The notes under the pieces: generated by a model
Databases searched by the model: none
What the model saw: only the letters and a program-made list of their open reading frames with translations
What the model was told of the DNA's origin: nothing
In this document: positions 17,208-26,374 of the stretch, piece after piece
Position numbering within the stretch: the first letter of the stretch is position 1
Layout: each line of letters starts with the position of its first letter
Origin: Streptomyces sp. YIM 121038
Lineage (GTDB): Bacteria; Actinomycetota; Actinomycetes; Streptomycetales; Streptomycetaceae
Direction: 5' to 3'
Length of the DNA: 64,000 nt
NCBI RefSeq assembly: GCF_006088715.1
Contig: NZ_CP030771.1
Location: forward strand, 5,094,001-5,158,000
Program-made: the position numbers and the translations under genes

Positions 17208-17244
17208 TTGGATTTCCTAGTGGGCCTTTACTTGGAAATCCAAG
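17208..17244. promoter_or_regulatory. Dyad upstream of second bkd operon
   Basis: TTGGATTTCC (17208-17217) and GGAAATCCAA (17234-17243) are perfect 10-bp inverted arms with a 16-nt spacer. The right half is itself palindromic, CTTGGA-AA-TCCAAG at 17231-17244. The stretch is AT-rich for this genome and lies in the 341-bp divergent region between the response regulator and bkdA. Probable regulator site. Confidence 0.55.
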
Positions 17245-17438
17245 CAAAATTGCAGGTCAGACGGGGTTTCACAGTTTCGGTACGCACTGGGTAACGTGCT
17301 TGGAGAAGGGCGCTCGCCGGGACGACTGTCACGCCTAATCCCGCTGAGCCGCACCCACCCCGTGCGACGGGCTGGAATCGGGCGAGCCGTACTGGCCTGC
17401 CGGTGGACCCCGGGGGCCGGACCGACGGAGGAGCACAC

Positions 17439-18683
17439 GTGACCGTGGAAAGCACCGCCGCGCGTACGCCGCGCCGCGCAGGCACAGGCAGCGGCGCCAA
17501 GCGCACCAGTGCCGGCGCGAAGAAGAGCGCAGGCGCGAAGAAGAGCGCGAGTGCCGAGAAGGCCACGGGCCCGGGCACGCAGCCCGAGCTCGTCCAGCTG
17601 CTGACGCCCGAGGGCGAGCGGGTCGAGAACCCCGCGTACGACAAGTACGTGGCGGACGTGACCCCCGAGGACCTGCGCGCGCTGTACCGGGACATGGTGA
17701 TGACCCGCCGCTTCGACGCCGAGGCCGTCACGCTCCAGCGCCAGGGCGAGCTGGGCCTGTGGCCCTCGCTGCTCGGCCAGGAGGCGGCCCAGGTCGGCTC
17801 GGGGCGCGCGACCCGCGACGACGACTACGTCTTCCCCACCTACCGCGAGCACGGCGTCGCCTGGTGCCGTGGCGTCGACCCGACGCTGCTGCTCGGCATG
17901 TTCCGCGGCGTGAACCACGGCGGCTGGGACCCCAACAGCAACAACTTCCACCTGTACACCATCGTGATCGGCTCCCAGACGCTGCACGCGACGGGCTACG
18001 CGATGGGCGTGGCCAAGGACGACGCGGACAGCGCGGTGGTCGCGTACCTCGGCGACGGCGCCACCAGCCAGGGCGACGTGGCGGAGGCCTTCACGTTCGC
18101 GGCGGTCTACAACGCCCCCGTGGTGTTCTTCTGCCAGAACAACCAGTGGGCGATCTCCGAGCCGACCGAGAAGCAGAGCCGCGTACCGCTGTACCAGCGC
18201 GCGCAGGGCTACGGCTTCCCGGGCGTGCGCGTCGACGGCAACGACGTCCTCGCCTGCCTCGCGGTCTCCAAGTGGGCCCTGGAGCGGGCGCGCACCGGCG
18301 AGGGCCCCTCCCTCGTCGAGGCGTTCACGTACCGCATGGGCGCGCACACCACCTCCGACGACCCGACGCGCTACCGCCGCGACGAGGAGCGCGAGGCGTG
18401 GGAGGCCAAGGACCCGATCAAGCGGCTGCGGGCGTATCTGGAGGCCGGGGGCCACGCGGACGAGGCGTTCTTCGCGGAACTCGACGCGGAGAGCGAGACG
18501 TTGGGCAAGCGGGTGCGGGACGTGGTGCGGTCCATGCCCGACCCCGAGCCGATGTCGATCTTTGAGAACATCTACGCGGACGGGCACGCTCTCGTGGACG
18601 AGGAGCGGGCCGATTTCGCCGCCTACCAAGCGTCGTTCGCGGACGCCCCTGCGGACGCCGTCACCGGCGGAGAGGTCAAGTAG
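17439..18683 (+). CDS. bkdA: Branched-chain 2-oxoacid dehydrogenase E1 alpha (second copy)
   Basis: 414 residues. The ThDP motif GDGATSQGDVAEAFTF and QNNQWAISEPTEKQS define a BCKDH-type E1 alpha. An extra N-terminal tail (first 45 residues) is made of Ala/Lys-rich GAKKSA repeats, absent from the copy at 768. GTG 17439 follows ACGGAGGAG. Start of a three-gene operon with no E3. Oxidative decarboxylation of valine, leucine and isoleucine keto acids supplies acyl-CoA starters for fatty acids and polyketides. Confidence 0.92.
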   Translation: MTVESTAARTPRRAGTGSGAKRTSAGAKKSAGAKKSASAEKATGPGTQPELVQLLTPEGERVENPAYDKYVADVTPEDLRALYRDMVMTRRFDAEAVTLQRQGELGLWPSLLGQEAAQVGSGRATRDDDYVFPTYREHGVAWCRGVDPTLLLGMFRGVNHGGWDPNSNNFHLYTIVIGSQTLHATGYAMGVAKDDADSAVVAYLGDGATSQGDVAEAFTFAAVYNAPVVFFCQNNQWAISEPTEKQSRVPLYQRAQGYGFPGVRVDGNDVLACLAVSKWALERARTGEGPSLVEAFTYRMGAHTTSDDPTRYRRDEEREAWEAKDPIKRLRAYLEAGGHADEAFFAELDAESETLGKRVRDVVRSMPDPEPMSIFENIYADGHALVDEERADFAAYQASFADAPADAVTGGEVK

Positions 18684-18685
18684 CC

Positions 18686-19666
18686 ATGGCCGTGAAGAAG
18701 TTGCCGGTCGCCAAGGCGATCAACGAATCCCTGCGCACGGCCCTGGAGGCCGACCCCAAGGTCCTCGTGATGGGTGAGGACGTCGGCAAGCTCGGCGGCG
18801 TCTTCCGGGTCACGGACGGGCTGCAGAAGGACTTCGGCGAGGACCGCGTCATCGACACGCCGCTCGCCGAGTCCGGCATCGTCGGCACCGCGATCGGCCT
18901 GGCCCTGCGCGGCTACCGGCCGGTCGTGGAGATCCAGTTCGACGGCTTCGTCTTCCCCGCGTACGACCAGATCGTCACGCAGCTCGCGAAGATGCACGCG
19001 CGGTCGCTCGGCAAGGTCAAGGTGCCGGTCGTCATCCGCATTCCCTACGGCGGCGGCATCGGCGCCGTCGAGCACCACAGCGAGTCCCCCGAGGCGCTGT
19101 TCGCGCACGTCGCGGGCCTGAAGGTGGTCTCTCCCTCGAACTCGTCGGACGCGTACTGGATGCTCCAGCAGGCCATCCAGAGCGACGACCCGGTCATCTA
19201 CTTCGAGCCGAAGCGGCGCTACTGGGAGAAGGGCGAGGTCAACACCGAGTCCATCCCGGACCCGCTGCACGGGGCGAGCGTGGTCCGCGAGGGCACGGAC
19301 GCGACGCTCGTGGCGTACGGCCCGATGGTGCGCACCTGTCTGGAGGCGGCCGCGGCCGCGGCCGAGGAGGGCAAGTCCCTGGAGGTCGTCGACCTGCGCT
19401 CCGTCTCGCCGATCGACTTCGACACGGTGCAGGCCTCGGTCGAGAAGACCGGCCGGCTGATCGTCGTGCACGAGGCGCCGGTGTTCTTCGGCTCGGGCGC
19501 GGAGATCGCCGCGCGCGTCACCGAGCGCTGCTTCTACCACCTGGAGGCGCCCGTCCTGCGGGTCGGCGGCTTCCACTCCCCGTATCCGCCCGCGCGGGTG
19601 GAAGAGGACTATCTGCCGGGCCTCGACCGGGTGCTCGACGCCGTCGACCGCTCGCTTGCGTACTGA
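18686..19666 (+). CDS. bkdB: Branched-chain 2-oxoacid dehydrogenase E1 beta (second copy)
   Basis: 326 residues, two bases after the E1 alpha stop. GEDVGKLGGVFRVTDGL, DTPLAESGIVGTAIG and the RIPYGGGIGAVEHHSES segment match E1 beta and closely mirror the copy at 1907. Confidence 0.93.
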   Translation: MAVKKLPVAKAINESLRTALEADPKVLVMGEDVGKLGGVFRVTDGLQKDFGEDRVIDTPLAESGIVGTAIGLALRGYRPVVEIQFDGFVFPAYDQIVTQLAKMHARSLGKVKVPVVIRIPYGGGIGAVEHHSESPEALFAHVAGLKVVSPSNSSDAYWMLQQAIQSDDPVIYFEPKRRYWEKGEVNTESIPDPLHGASVVREGTDATLVAYGPMVRTCLEAAAAAAEEGKSLEVVDLRSVSPIDFDTVQASVEKTGRLIVVHEAPVFFGSGAEIAARVTERCFYHLEAPVLRVGGFHSPYPPARVEEDYLPGLDRVLDAVDRSLAY

Positions 19667-19677
19667 GGGAAGGGGTC

Positions 19678-21087
19678 GTGACGACAATGACTGACACCAC
19701 GTCGGCCGTCCGCGAGTTCAAGATGCCCGACGTGGGCGAGGGACTCACCGAGGCGGAGATCCTCAAGTGGTACGTGGCCGCGGGCGACACCGTCACCGAC
19801 GGCCAGGTCGTGTGCGAGGTGGAGACGGCCAAGGCGGCCGTGGAGCTGCCGATCCCGTTCGACGGCACGGTCCGTGAGCTCCGGTTCGCCGAGGGCACGA
19901 CCGTGGACGTCGGCCAGGTGATCATCACCGTGGACGTGTCCGGGGGCGCGGCGCCCGCGCCCGCCGCGGCGCCGGAGCCCGCGCCGTCGGCGGAGCCCGC
20001 GGCCCCCTCGGGGCGCCAGCCGGTCCTCGTCGGGTACGGCGTCGCGGAGTCCTCCACCAAGCGCCGCGCCCGCAAGCAGGTTCCGGGCCAGGCCGATCCC
20101 TCGCCCGCCGCGGCCGCCGTCCAGGCCGAGCTGAACGGCCACAGCGCGCCGCCGCCCGCTCCGGAGGCGGCGGCTCCCGCGCCCGCCGGTGCCCGGCCGC
20201 TGGCCAAGCCGCCGGTGCGCAAGCTCGCCAAGGACCTGGGCGTGGACCTCGCCACGGTCACGCCGACGGGCCCGGACGGCGTCATCACCCGCGAGGACGT
20301 GCACGCGGCGGTGGCCCCGGCGCCCGCGCCCGCGGCCCCCGCGGCCGCGGGGGTCCAGGAGCCCGTAGCGGTGGTGGCCGGGGACGCGCGGGAGACCCGC
20401 ATCCCGGTCAAGGGCGTCCGCAAGGCGACCGCGCAGGCGATGGTCAGCTCGGCGTTCACGGCGCCGCACGTCACGGAGTTCGTGACGGTGGACGTGACGC
20501 GCACGATGAAGCTCGTCGAGGAGCTGAAGCAGGACCGGGCCTTCGAGGGCCTGCGGGTCAACCCGCTCCTGCTGATCTCCAAGGCGCTCCTGGTGGCGAT
20601 CCGCCGCAACCCGGGGGTGAACGCCGCCTGGGACGAGGCGAACCAGGAGATCGTCCAGAAGCACTATGTGAACCTGGGCATCGCCGCGGCGACCCCGCGC
20701 GGTCTGATCGTGCCGAACATCAAGGACGCGCACGCCCAGACCCTGCCCGAACTGGCCGCCTCGCTCGGCGAGCTGGTGTCCACGGCCCGCGAGGGCAGGA
20801 CGTCGCCCGGCGCGATGCAGGGCGGCACGGTGACGATCACGAACATCGGCGTCTTCGGCATCGACACGGGCACGCCCATCCTGAACCCCGGGGAGTCCGC
20901 GATCCTCGCGGTCGGCGCGATCAAGCTCCAGCCGTGGGTCCACAAGGGCAAGGTGAAGCCGCGCCAGGTGACCACCCTCGGCCTCTCCTTCGACCACCGC
21001 CTGGTGGACGGGGAGCTGGGCTCGAAGGTGCTCGGCGACGTGGCGGCGATCCTGGAGCAGCCCAAGCGGCTGATGACCTGGGCGTAA
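19678..21087 (+). CDS. bkdC: Branched-chain 2-oxoacid dehydrogenase E2 (second copy)
   Basis: 469 residues. Lipoyl domain with the modified lysine in VETAKAAVEL, Ala/Pro linker, subunit-binding domain (VRKLAKDLGVDLATVTPTG), second linker, and catalytic domain ending FDHRLVDGELG. GTG 19678 has GGAAGGGG upstream; ATG 19687 in frame is the alternative. A strong terminator follows. Confidence 0.93.
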   Translation: MTTMTDTTSAVREFKMPDVGEGLTEAEILKWYVAAGDTVTDGQVVCEVETAKAAVELPIPFDGTVRELRFAEGTTVDVGQVIITVDVSGGAAPAPAAAPEPAPSAEPAAPSGRQPVLVGYGVAESSTKRRARKQVPGQADPSPAAAAVQAELNGHSAPPPAPEAAAPAPAGARPLAKPPVRKLAKDLGVDLATVTPTGPDGVITREDVHAAVAPAPAPAAPAAAGVQEPVAVVAGDARETRIPVKGVRKATAQAMVSSAFTAPHVTEFVTVDVTRTMKLVEELKQDRAFEGLRVNPLLLISKALLVAIRRNPGVNAAWDEANQEIVQKHYVNLGIAAATPRGLIVPNIKDAHAQTLPELAASLGELVSTAREGRTSPGAMQGGTVTITNIGVFGIDTGTPILNPGESAILAVGAIKLQPWVHKGKVKPRQVTTLGLSFDHRLVDGELGSKVLGDVAAILEQPKRLMTWA

Positions 21088-21104
21088 GCGCGCACATACG
21101 GGAG

Positions 21105-21139
21105 AAGGGGGCCCGCCGCGGTGTGCGGCGGGCCCCCTT
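21105..21139. terminator. Bidirectional terminator between bkdC and DD-carboxypeptidase
   Basis: AAGGGGGCCCGCCGC (21105-21119) pairs perfectly with GCGGCGGGCCCCCTT (21125-21139), a 15-bp stem with a 5-nt loop, between convergent genes. Confidence 0.85.
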
Positions 21140-21158
21140 TCCCCTGTGACGGCGGGAG

Positions 21159-22064
21159 TTACGCGACGCGGAAGCCGTAGTCCATGATCTTCTTGGCGTC
21201 CTTGTAACGGGCTTCCTTCGTCGGCGCGGTCAGGACGGTGCCGACGACCGTCTTGCCGTTGCGGGTCGCGGCGAAGACCAGGTTGAACTTGGCCTGGGCG
21301 CCGGAGCCCGTCTTCACGCCGATGGCACCGCGGTAGGTGCCGAGCAGCTGGTTGGTGTTGCCCCAGACCGGCATCCCACGGGTGCCGCCGTTGGGCATCT
21401 TGGGCTTGGCCTTGTAGCCCTTGGTCTTCACGACGGTGCGGAAGAGCGAGTTCTTCATCGCCTTGACCGTCAGCTTGGTGAGGTCGCGCGGCGAGGAGTA
21501 GTTCGCGCCATTGCTTATGCCGTCGAACGAGTCGAAGTGCGTGTTGCGCAGGCCCAGGTCGCGCGCGGTCTTGTTCATCTTGCCGATGAAGGACTTCACG
21601 CGGGCGGCGCGCGAGGAGCCCTTGCCGTAGGTGTCGGCGAGGGCGTAGGCGGCGTCGCAGCCGGACGGCAGCATCAGGCCGTAGAGCAGCTCGCGGACCG
21701 TGGCGGTGTCGCCGACGATCAGGCCCTTGGCCGAGGAGGCGCCGTTGCGGACGATGTAGTCGCTGTACGCCTTCTGGTACTTGACCTTGCGGTTCAGGTT
21801 CAGCCCCGGCTGGTTCAGCACCGTGAGCGCGGTCGCGATCTTGGTGGTGGACCCCGTCTTGAGGCGGGTGTCGGCGCCCTTCGTGAACAGCGTCTTGCCC
21901 GTGCCGCTGTTCATGAGGAAGCCGCCCTTGGCCGAGATCGACGGCTTGGGCGGCGCGGCGGCGTGCGCGGCGGGGACCGTGATGACCGTCGTCGTCATGA
22001 CGGCGCCGGCCGTGATGACGGCGGCGGCCGAGGCCCGGCGCATGCCTGTTGTCCGAATTCTCAA
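21159..22064 (-). CDS. D-alanyl-D-alanine carboxypeptidase (S11 family)
   Basis: About 301 residues. Penicillin-binding protein with SxxK (GSTTK, Ser72), the SGC motif (PSGCDAAYA) and KTG (GVKTGSG). A signal peptide (AAVITAGAVMTTTVITVPAAHA) directs export. It trims the terminal D-Ala of peptidoglycan stem peptides. TTG 22064 is chosen because GGAG sits eight bases upstream; ATG 22043 seven codons later is possible. Usual S11 enzymes carry a C-terminal amphipathic domain, which is missing here. Confidence 0.87.
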   Translation of the reverse strand: MRIRTTGMRRASAAAVITAGAVMTTTVITVPAAHAAAPPKPSISAKGGFLMNSGTGKTLFTKGADTRLKTGSTTKIATALTVLNQPGLNLNRKVKYQKAYSDYIVRNGASSAKGLIVGDTATVRELLYGLMLPSGCDAAYALADTYGKGSSRAARVKSFIGKMNKTARDLGLRNTHFDSFDGISNGANYSSPRDLTKLTVKAMKNSLFRTVVKTKGYKAKPKMPNGGTRGMPVWGNTNQLLGTYRGAIGVKTGSGAQAKFNLVFAATRNGKTVVGTVLTAPTKEARYKDAKKIMDYGFRVA

Positions 22065-22309
22065 AGTAAACGCTCCATTGTCCCTGATGCGTAAGTTGGG
22101 CGGCCCGCGCCCCGAATCCCCCTGAAGTACAGACGACATGGGGGAGCCGCCACGGACAAGACTCGCGACGGCGCGTGAAGGATGCACGGACGACGGAAAA
22201 AGTGACCCGAAAGTTGTCGCATGGTCACGTACGTACGAGTGCCGCGTTTGGACGGGGCGGGACGGGGCGTGCGGGTGCCGCGTCCGGATCGTGGACGCAA
22301 GATCCATCG

Positions 22310-22324
22310 GATACCTGTTGTATC
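22310..22324. promoter_or_regulatory. Candidate GntR operator
   Basis: Inverted repeat GATAC-CTGTT-GTATC, 13 bases before the ATG of the GntR gene. Position fits autoregulation; short arms make it tentative. Confidence 0.4.
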
Positions 22325-22336
22325 TATGCTGTGCGC

Positions 22337-23044
22337 ATGCCGACCGCGCCTGCCGCTCCCCCCGCCCCCGTCACGTCCGGCCCCGTCACGGCCGCTGCCT
22401 CGCCCGGGAAACAGCCCCCCGCCGCCGAGCGCGTCTACGCGCACGTGAAGCGGGCCGTCCTGGAGCGGCACTACGAGGGCGGCACGCTCCTGACCGAGGG
22501 CGAGCTGGCCGAGGCCGTGGGGGTGTCCCGCACACCGGTGCGCGAGGCGCTCCTGAAGCTGGAGGTGGAGGGGCTGCTCCGGCTCTACCCGAAGAAGGGC
22601 GCGCTCGTCCTGCCCGTCTCCGCGCAGGAGATCGCGGACGTCGTCGAGACCCGGCTCCTGGTGGAGACCCACGCGGTGCGCAAGGCGGTGCCCGCGCCGC
22701 CGGGCCTGCTCGACCGGCTCGCCGAACTCCTCGAGAAGCAGCGGGCGCAGGCGACGGCGGGCGACCTCGCGGGGGCGGCCACCACGGACCGCTGCTTCCA
22801 CGCCACGATCGTCCGCAGCGGCGGCAACGAGATCCTGGCGCGCCTGTACGACCAGCTGCGCGACCGCCAGCTGCGGATGGGCGTCGCGGTGATGCACTCC
22901 CACCCCGACCGGATCGCCAAGACCCTGGCCGAGCACGAGGAGATCCTGGCCGCGCTGACGGCCGAGGACGCGGACGCCGCGGTGGCGGTCGTCACCCGGC
23001 ACGTCGGCTGGTTCCAGAACCTGGCCCGGGGGGCCACGCGATGA
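22337..23044 (+). CDS. GntR-family regulator, FCD (FadR C-terminal) type
   Basis: 235 residues. N-terminal winged helix (RVYAHVKRAVLERHYEGG and the ELAEAVGVSRTPVREALLKL recognition region) and a helical FCD ligand domain with DRCFHATI and RHVGW histidines that usually bind metal. The stop overlaps the downstream MFS gene by ATGA, so it likely controls that transporter. Confidence 0.88.
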   Translation: MPTAPAAPPAPVTSGPVTAAASPGKQPPAAERVYAHVKRAVLERHYEGGTLLTEGELAEAVGVSRTPVREALLKLEVEGLLRLYPKKGALVLPVSAQEIADVVETRLLVETHAVRKAVPAPPGLLDRLAELLEKQRAQATAGDLAGAATTDRCFHATIVRSGGNEILARLYDQLRDRQLRMGVAVMHSHPDRIAKTLAEHEEILAALTAEDADAAVAVVTRHVGWFQNLARGATR

Positions 23045-24363
23045 GCGCCTCCGCCACCAGGGCCGGGCGGCTGCCCGGGGATCCGCCGGGCGGACGGCGG
23101 GCCGTCTTCGTGTGGTCCGTCGGCGTCGCCGTCTACTTCGTCGCCGTCACCTTCCGTACGTCGCTCGGCGTCGCGGGCCTGGACGCCGCCGACCGCTTCC
23201 ACGTCAACGCGTCGGCCCTGTCGACGTTCTCCATCCTCCAGCTCCTCGTGTACGCGGGCATGCAGATACCCGTCGGCCTGATGGTCGACCGGCTCGGCAC
23301 GAAGAAGGTCCTCACGCTCGGCGCGGTCCTGTTCACCGCGGGGCAGCTCGGCTTCGCGCTCGCGCCCTCGTACGGGACGGCGCTCGCCGCCCGCGCGCTG
23401 CTCGGCTGCGGCGACGCGATGACGTTCATCAGCGTGCTCCGGCTCGGCACCCGCTGGTTCCCGGCCCGGCGCGGGCCCCTGGTCGCGCAGCTCGCGGGCC
23501 TGGTGGGCATGGCGGGCAACCTGGTCTCCACGCTCGTCCTGGCCCGGCTCCTGCACGACATCGGCTGGACCCGGGCGTTCGCGGGCAGCGCGCTCGCCGG
23601 AGTCGTCGTCCTCGTCCTCATGGCGCTGTTCCTGAAGGACCACCCCGAGGGCCACGAGCCGCCGCCGCGGGCCGCCAGGGACGCGGCCGGGCCCGGCTTC
23701 GTGCGCGAGCAGATCGCGCGGTCCTGGCGGGAGCCCGGCACCCGGCTCGGCCTGTGGGTGCACTTCACCACGCAGTTCCCGGCGATGGTGTTCCTGCTGC
23801 TGTGGGGCCTGCCGTTCCTGGTCGAGGCGCAGGGCCTCAGCCGGGGCGCGGCGGGCGACCTGCTGACCCTCGTCGTCCTGTCGAACATGGCGGTCGGCCT
23901 GGTCTTCGGCCAGATCGTGGCCCGGCACCACGCGGCGCGGCTGCCGCTGGCGCTCGGCACGGTGGGAGCTACCGCGGTGGTCTGGGCCGGTGTCCTCGCG
24001 TACCCCGGCGACCACGCGCCGCTGTGGCTGCTGGTGGTGTTGTGCGTGGTGCTCGGGGCGTGCGGCCCCGCCTCGATGATCGGTTTCGACTTCGCGCGCC
24101 CGGCGAACCCGCCGGAGCGCCAGGGCACGGCCTCGGGCATCACCAACATGGGCGGCTTCGTGGCGTCCATGACCACGCTGCTCGCGGTCGGCGTCCTCCT
24201 CGACGCCACGGGCGACGACTACCGGATCGCGTTCTCCTCGGTCTTCGTGCTTCAGGCGCTCGGGGTGAGCCAGATCCTGCGGCTGCGGGGGCGCGCGGCG
24301 CGGCGGGAGCGCGAGCGGCTCGTCGCGAGCCGGGTGGAGACGGTGCACGTGCCCGCGGCGTGA
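23041..24363 (+). CDS. MFS transporter
   Basis: 440 residues with about 12 membrane segments. The family signature between helices 2 and 3, GLMVDRLGTKKVL, is present and a loop of charged residues separates the two halves (KDHPEGHEPPPRA). Substrate not predictable. Translationally coupled to the GntR regulator. Confidence 0.85.
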   Translation: MSASATRAGRLPGDPPGGRRAVFVWSVGVAVYFVAVTFRTSLGVAGLDAADRFHVNASALSTFSILQLLVYAGMQIPVGLMVDRLGTKKVLTLGAVLFTAGQLGFALAPSYGTALAARALLGCGDAMTFISVLRLGTRWFPARRGPLVAQLAGLVGMAGNLVSTLVLARLLHDIGWTRAFAGSALAGVVVLVLMALFLKDHPEGHEPPPRAARDAAGPGFVREQIARSWREPGTRLGLWVHFTTQFPAMVFLLLWGLPFLVEAQGLSRGAAGDLLTLVVLSNMAVGLVFGQIVARHHAARLPLALGTVGATAVVWAGVLAYPGDHAPLWLLVVLCVVLGACGPASMIGFDFARPANPPERQGTASGITNMGGFVASMTTLLAVGVLLDATGDDYRIAFSSVFVLQALGVSQILRLRGRAARRERERLVASRVETVHVPAA

Positions 24364-24369
24364 GGCGGT

Positions 24370-24391
24370 GGGAGGGGGCTCGCCCCCTCCC
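24370..24391 (+). terminator. Terminator after MFS gene
   Basis: GGGAGGGGG pairs with CCCCCTCCC around a 4-nt loop, seven bases after the stop. Confidence 0.6.
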
Positions 24392-24430
24392 CGGGGCCGC
24401 GTCGTGGGGAGGCGCCTGTGTGCGGCCGGG

Positions 24431-25255
24431 TCACGGGGTGACGGAGAAGTCCCCCAGGATCGCCTCGCCCAGCTCCTGGTCGCCCTCGACCTTCACGCGG
24501 TCGCGGACCGCCGTGTGCGCCACGCGCCCGCAGGCGAGACGCGCGTACGTCTCCCAGTCGGTGGCGATGGTGACGAGCGGGCCCAGCGAGGGGGTGTTGT
24601 CGACGGTGCCCCTGCCCTCCGCGTCCACGCGCACCGTGCGCAGGAACTCCACGGGCCCGCTCACGTCCACGACGACGGCGGAGTTCGCGGGGGCGCCCGC
24701 CTTCTTGGCGACGACCTTCGCGAGGCCGTACAGCATCAGATCGCGGGCGACGTACGCGCCCGGCGAGTCGAGGTTTCCCGGCCTGCCCAGCGTGACCCGC
24801 AGGTCCTGCTCGTGCACCCACACGTCGAAGGCCCGGATCCGCATGGCGAGTTCGAGGCTCTGCTCGGTGCCGAGGGGGCCGCGCACCATGGTCTCCGGGG
24901 CGCGCGACTCGTTCCGGATCTGCCGGTTGCGGCGGATGATCGTGTACTCCAGCTCGGAGGTCATCTCCGGTGCCGTGTGGTGGCGGCGGACGTCCACCTG
25001 CATCTCCATGTACCGCTGGCCCTCGGTCTTCACGTGGTACAGGTCGCGCGGCAGCGTGTGGATCGGGCGCGGATCGCCGAGCATCTCGCAGTCCAGGCCG
25101 ATGACGTGCGAGACGATGTCCCGCACGGACCAGCCCGGGCACGGGGTTGGCTGGTTCCACTCGCCCTCGGCGAGCGGGGTCACCAGCTCGGATATCGCTT
25201 CCACGGCGTGGGCCCAGGCATCGGCGTAGGTTTGCAGGCTGGGATGGAGACTCAC
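24431..25255 (-). CDS. Maleylpyruvate isomerase-family mycothiol-dependent protein
   Basis: 274 residues. The N-terminal DinB-like four-helix domain carries WNQPTPCPGWSVRDIVSHVIG, the usual W..PTPC.GW..D...H metal-ligand signature, and the C-terminal half resembles an SCP2-type domain. Such proteins use mycothiol in isomerisation or S-transfer. GTG start at 25255 preceded by GAGGGG. Exact substrate unknown. Confidence 0.8.
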   Translation of the reverse strand: MSLHPSLQTYADAWAHAVEAISELVTPLAEGEWNQPTPCPGWSVRDIVSHVIGLDCEMLGDPRPIHTLPRDLYHVKTEGQRYMEMQVDVRRHHTAPEMTSELEYTIIRRNRQIRNESRAPETMVRGPLGTEQSLELAMRIRAFDVWVHEQDLRVTLGRPGNLDSPGAYVARDLMLYGLAKVVAKKAGAPANSAVVVDVSGPVEFLRTVRVDAEGRGTVDNTPSLGPLVTIATDWETYARLACGRVAHTAVRDRVKVEGDQELGEAILGDFSVTP

Positions 25256-25391
25256 GGGACCCCTCGGCGGTCGTACGCGGGCGGTGGGTGTCTTGGGGCT
25301 TTAAGTTACGCTGCCCGTGGGCACCCCGGCAGTGCTTTCGTGTGACGATCGTAGGCCTACTTGACGGTTCGAATGCCAGGACGGTGGTACT

Positions 25392-26219
25392 GTGCGCGCC
25401 TCTCTCCTCCAGATCGCCGTAGAGGATGACGAATCAGTCAAGTCCCGGCGGCTGCGGGTCTCTTCGCTGGTGCGCGAGGTGGCCGAGCGGGAGAGCCCCG
25501 ATCTGATCGTCCTGCCCGAGCTGTGGACCACCGGGGCCTTCGGGTACGAGGCGTTCGCCACGGAGGCGGAACCGCTGGAGGGTCCGACGTACGAGGCGAT
25601 GGCCGAGGCCGCGCGCGACGCGGGCGTGTGGCTGCACGCGGGCTCCGTCCCCGAGCGCGCCGCGTCCGACGGCGGCGCCGCGGGCGAGGGGGCCCTCTAC
25701 AACACCTCCCTCGTCTTCTCGCCCGCCGGTGAGCTCGCCGGCGCCTATCGAAAGATCCACCGCTTCGGCTTCGACAAGGGCGAGGCCGTGCTGATGGGCG
25801 CGGGCCGCGAGCTGGTCACCGTCCGGACGCCCGAGGCGGTGCTCGGCCTCGCCACCTGCTACGACCTGCGCTTTCCCGAGCTCTTCCGGGGGCTCGTGGA
25901 CGCGGGGGCCGAGGTCTTCGTGGTGCCCGCGGGGTGGCCCGCGCGGCGGCGCGCGCACTGGTCGCTGTTCGCGCGGGCGCGGGCGGTGGAGGACCAGGTG
26001 ATCGTGCTCGCGTGCGGGACCGCGGGGGCGCACGCGGGGGTGCCGCAGGCGGGGGCGAGCGTGGTGGTCGACCCCTGGGGCGAGGTGCTCGCGGAGGCGG
26101 GGCCCTCCGGGGCGGAGGTCCTCACCGTGGATCTCGACCTTGCCAAGGTCGCGGAGGTCCGGGAGCAGTTCCCGGCGCTGAAGGACCGGCGGCTGGGCGT
26201 GGCCGAGCCCCGGCTTTGA
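25392..26219 (+). CDS. Carbon-nitrogen hydrolase (nitrilase superfamily)
   Basis: 275 residues with the Glu-Lys-Cys catalytic triad: Glu43 in LPELW, Lys in YRKIHRFGFD, Cys in LATCYDLRFPEL. This amidase-like signature resembles omega-amidase/deaminated glutathione amidase members. GTG 25392 is the first in-frame start after GGTGG. Divergent from the mycothiol isomerase gene. Confidence 0.87.
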   Translation: MRASLLQIAVEDDESVKSRRLRVSSLVREVAERESPDLIVLPELWTTGAFGYEAFATEAEPLEGPTYEAMAEAARDAGVWLHAGSVPERAASDGGAAGEGALYNTSLVFSPAGELAGAYRKIHRFGFDKGEAVLMGAGRELVTVRTPEAVLGLATCYDLRFPELFRGLVDAGAEVFVVPAGWPARRRAHWSLFARARAVEDQVIVLACGTAGAHAGVPQAGASVVVDPWGEVLAEAGPSGAEVLTVDLDLAKVAEVREQFPALKDRRLGVAEPRL

Positions 26220-26276
26220 CCGCTGGGCCGTGCCTGGGCCGCGCCTTTGCTTCGACGGCTGAGCGGCGCCTCGGTG

Positions 26277-26356
26277 CTGTGCCCACCCTTCCCCAAGCTC
26301 TCGGCTCCGCTCGAGCAGGGGATGCCCCACTCGCCCTGCGGGACGATTGCCCACAG
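26277..26356. repeat. Dispersed repeat, family B copy 1 with nested insert
   Basis: Outer element CTGTGCCCACCC ... GCGGGACGATTGCCCACAG is split by about 44 bases (CCCCAAGCTCTCGGCTCCGC, then TCGAGCAGGGG), itself a common Streptomyces repeat. Other family B copies lie at 34797 and 46356. No gene here. Confidence 0.65.
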
Positions 26357-26374
26357 CGGAGACGGCGGGGGGGG

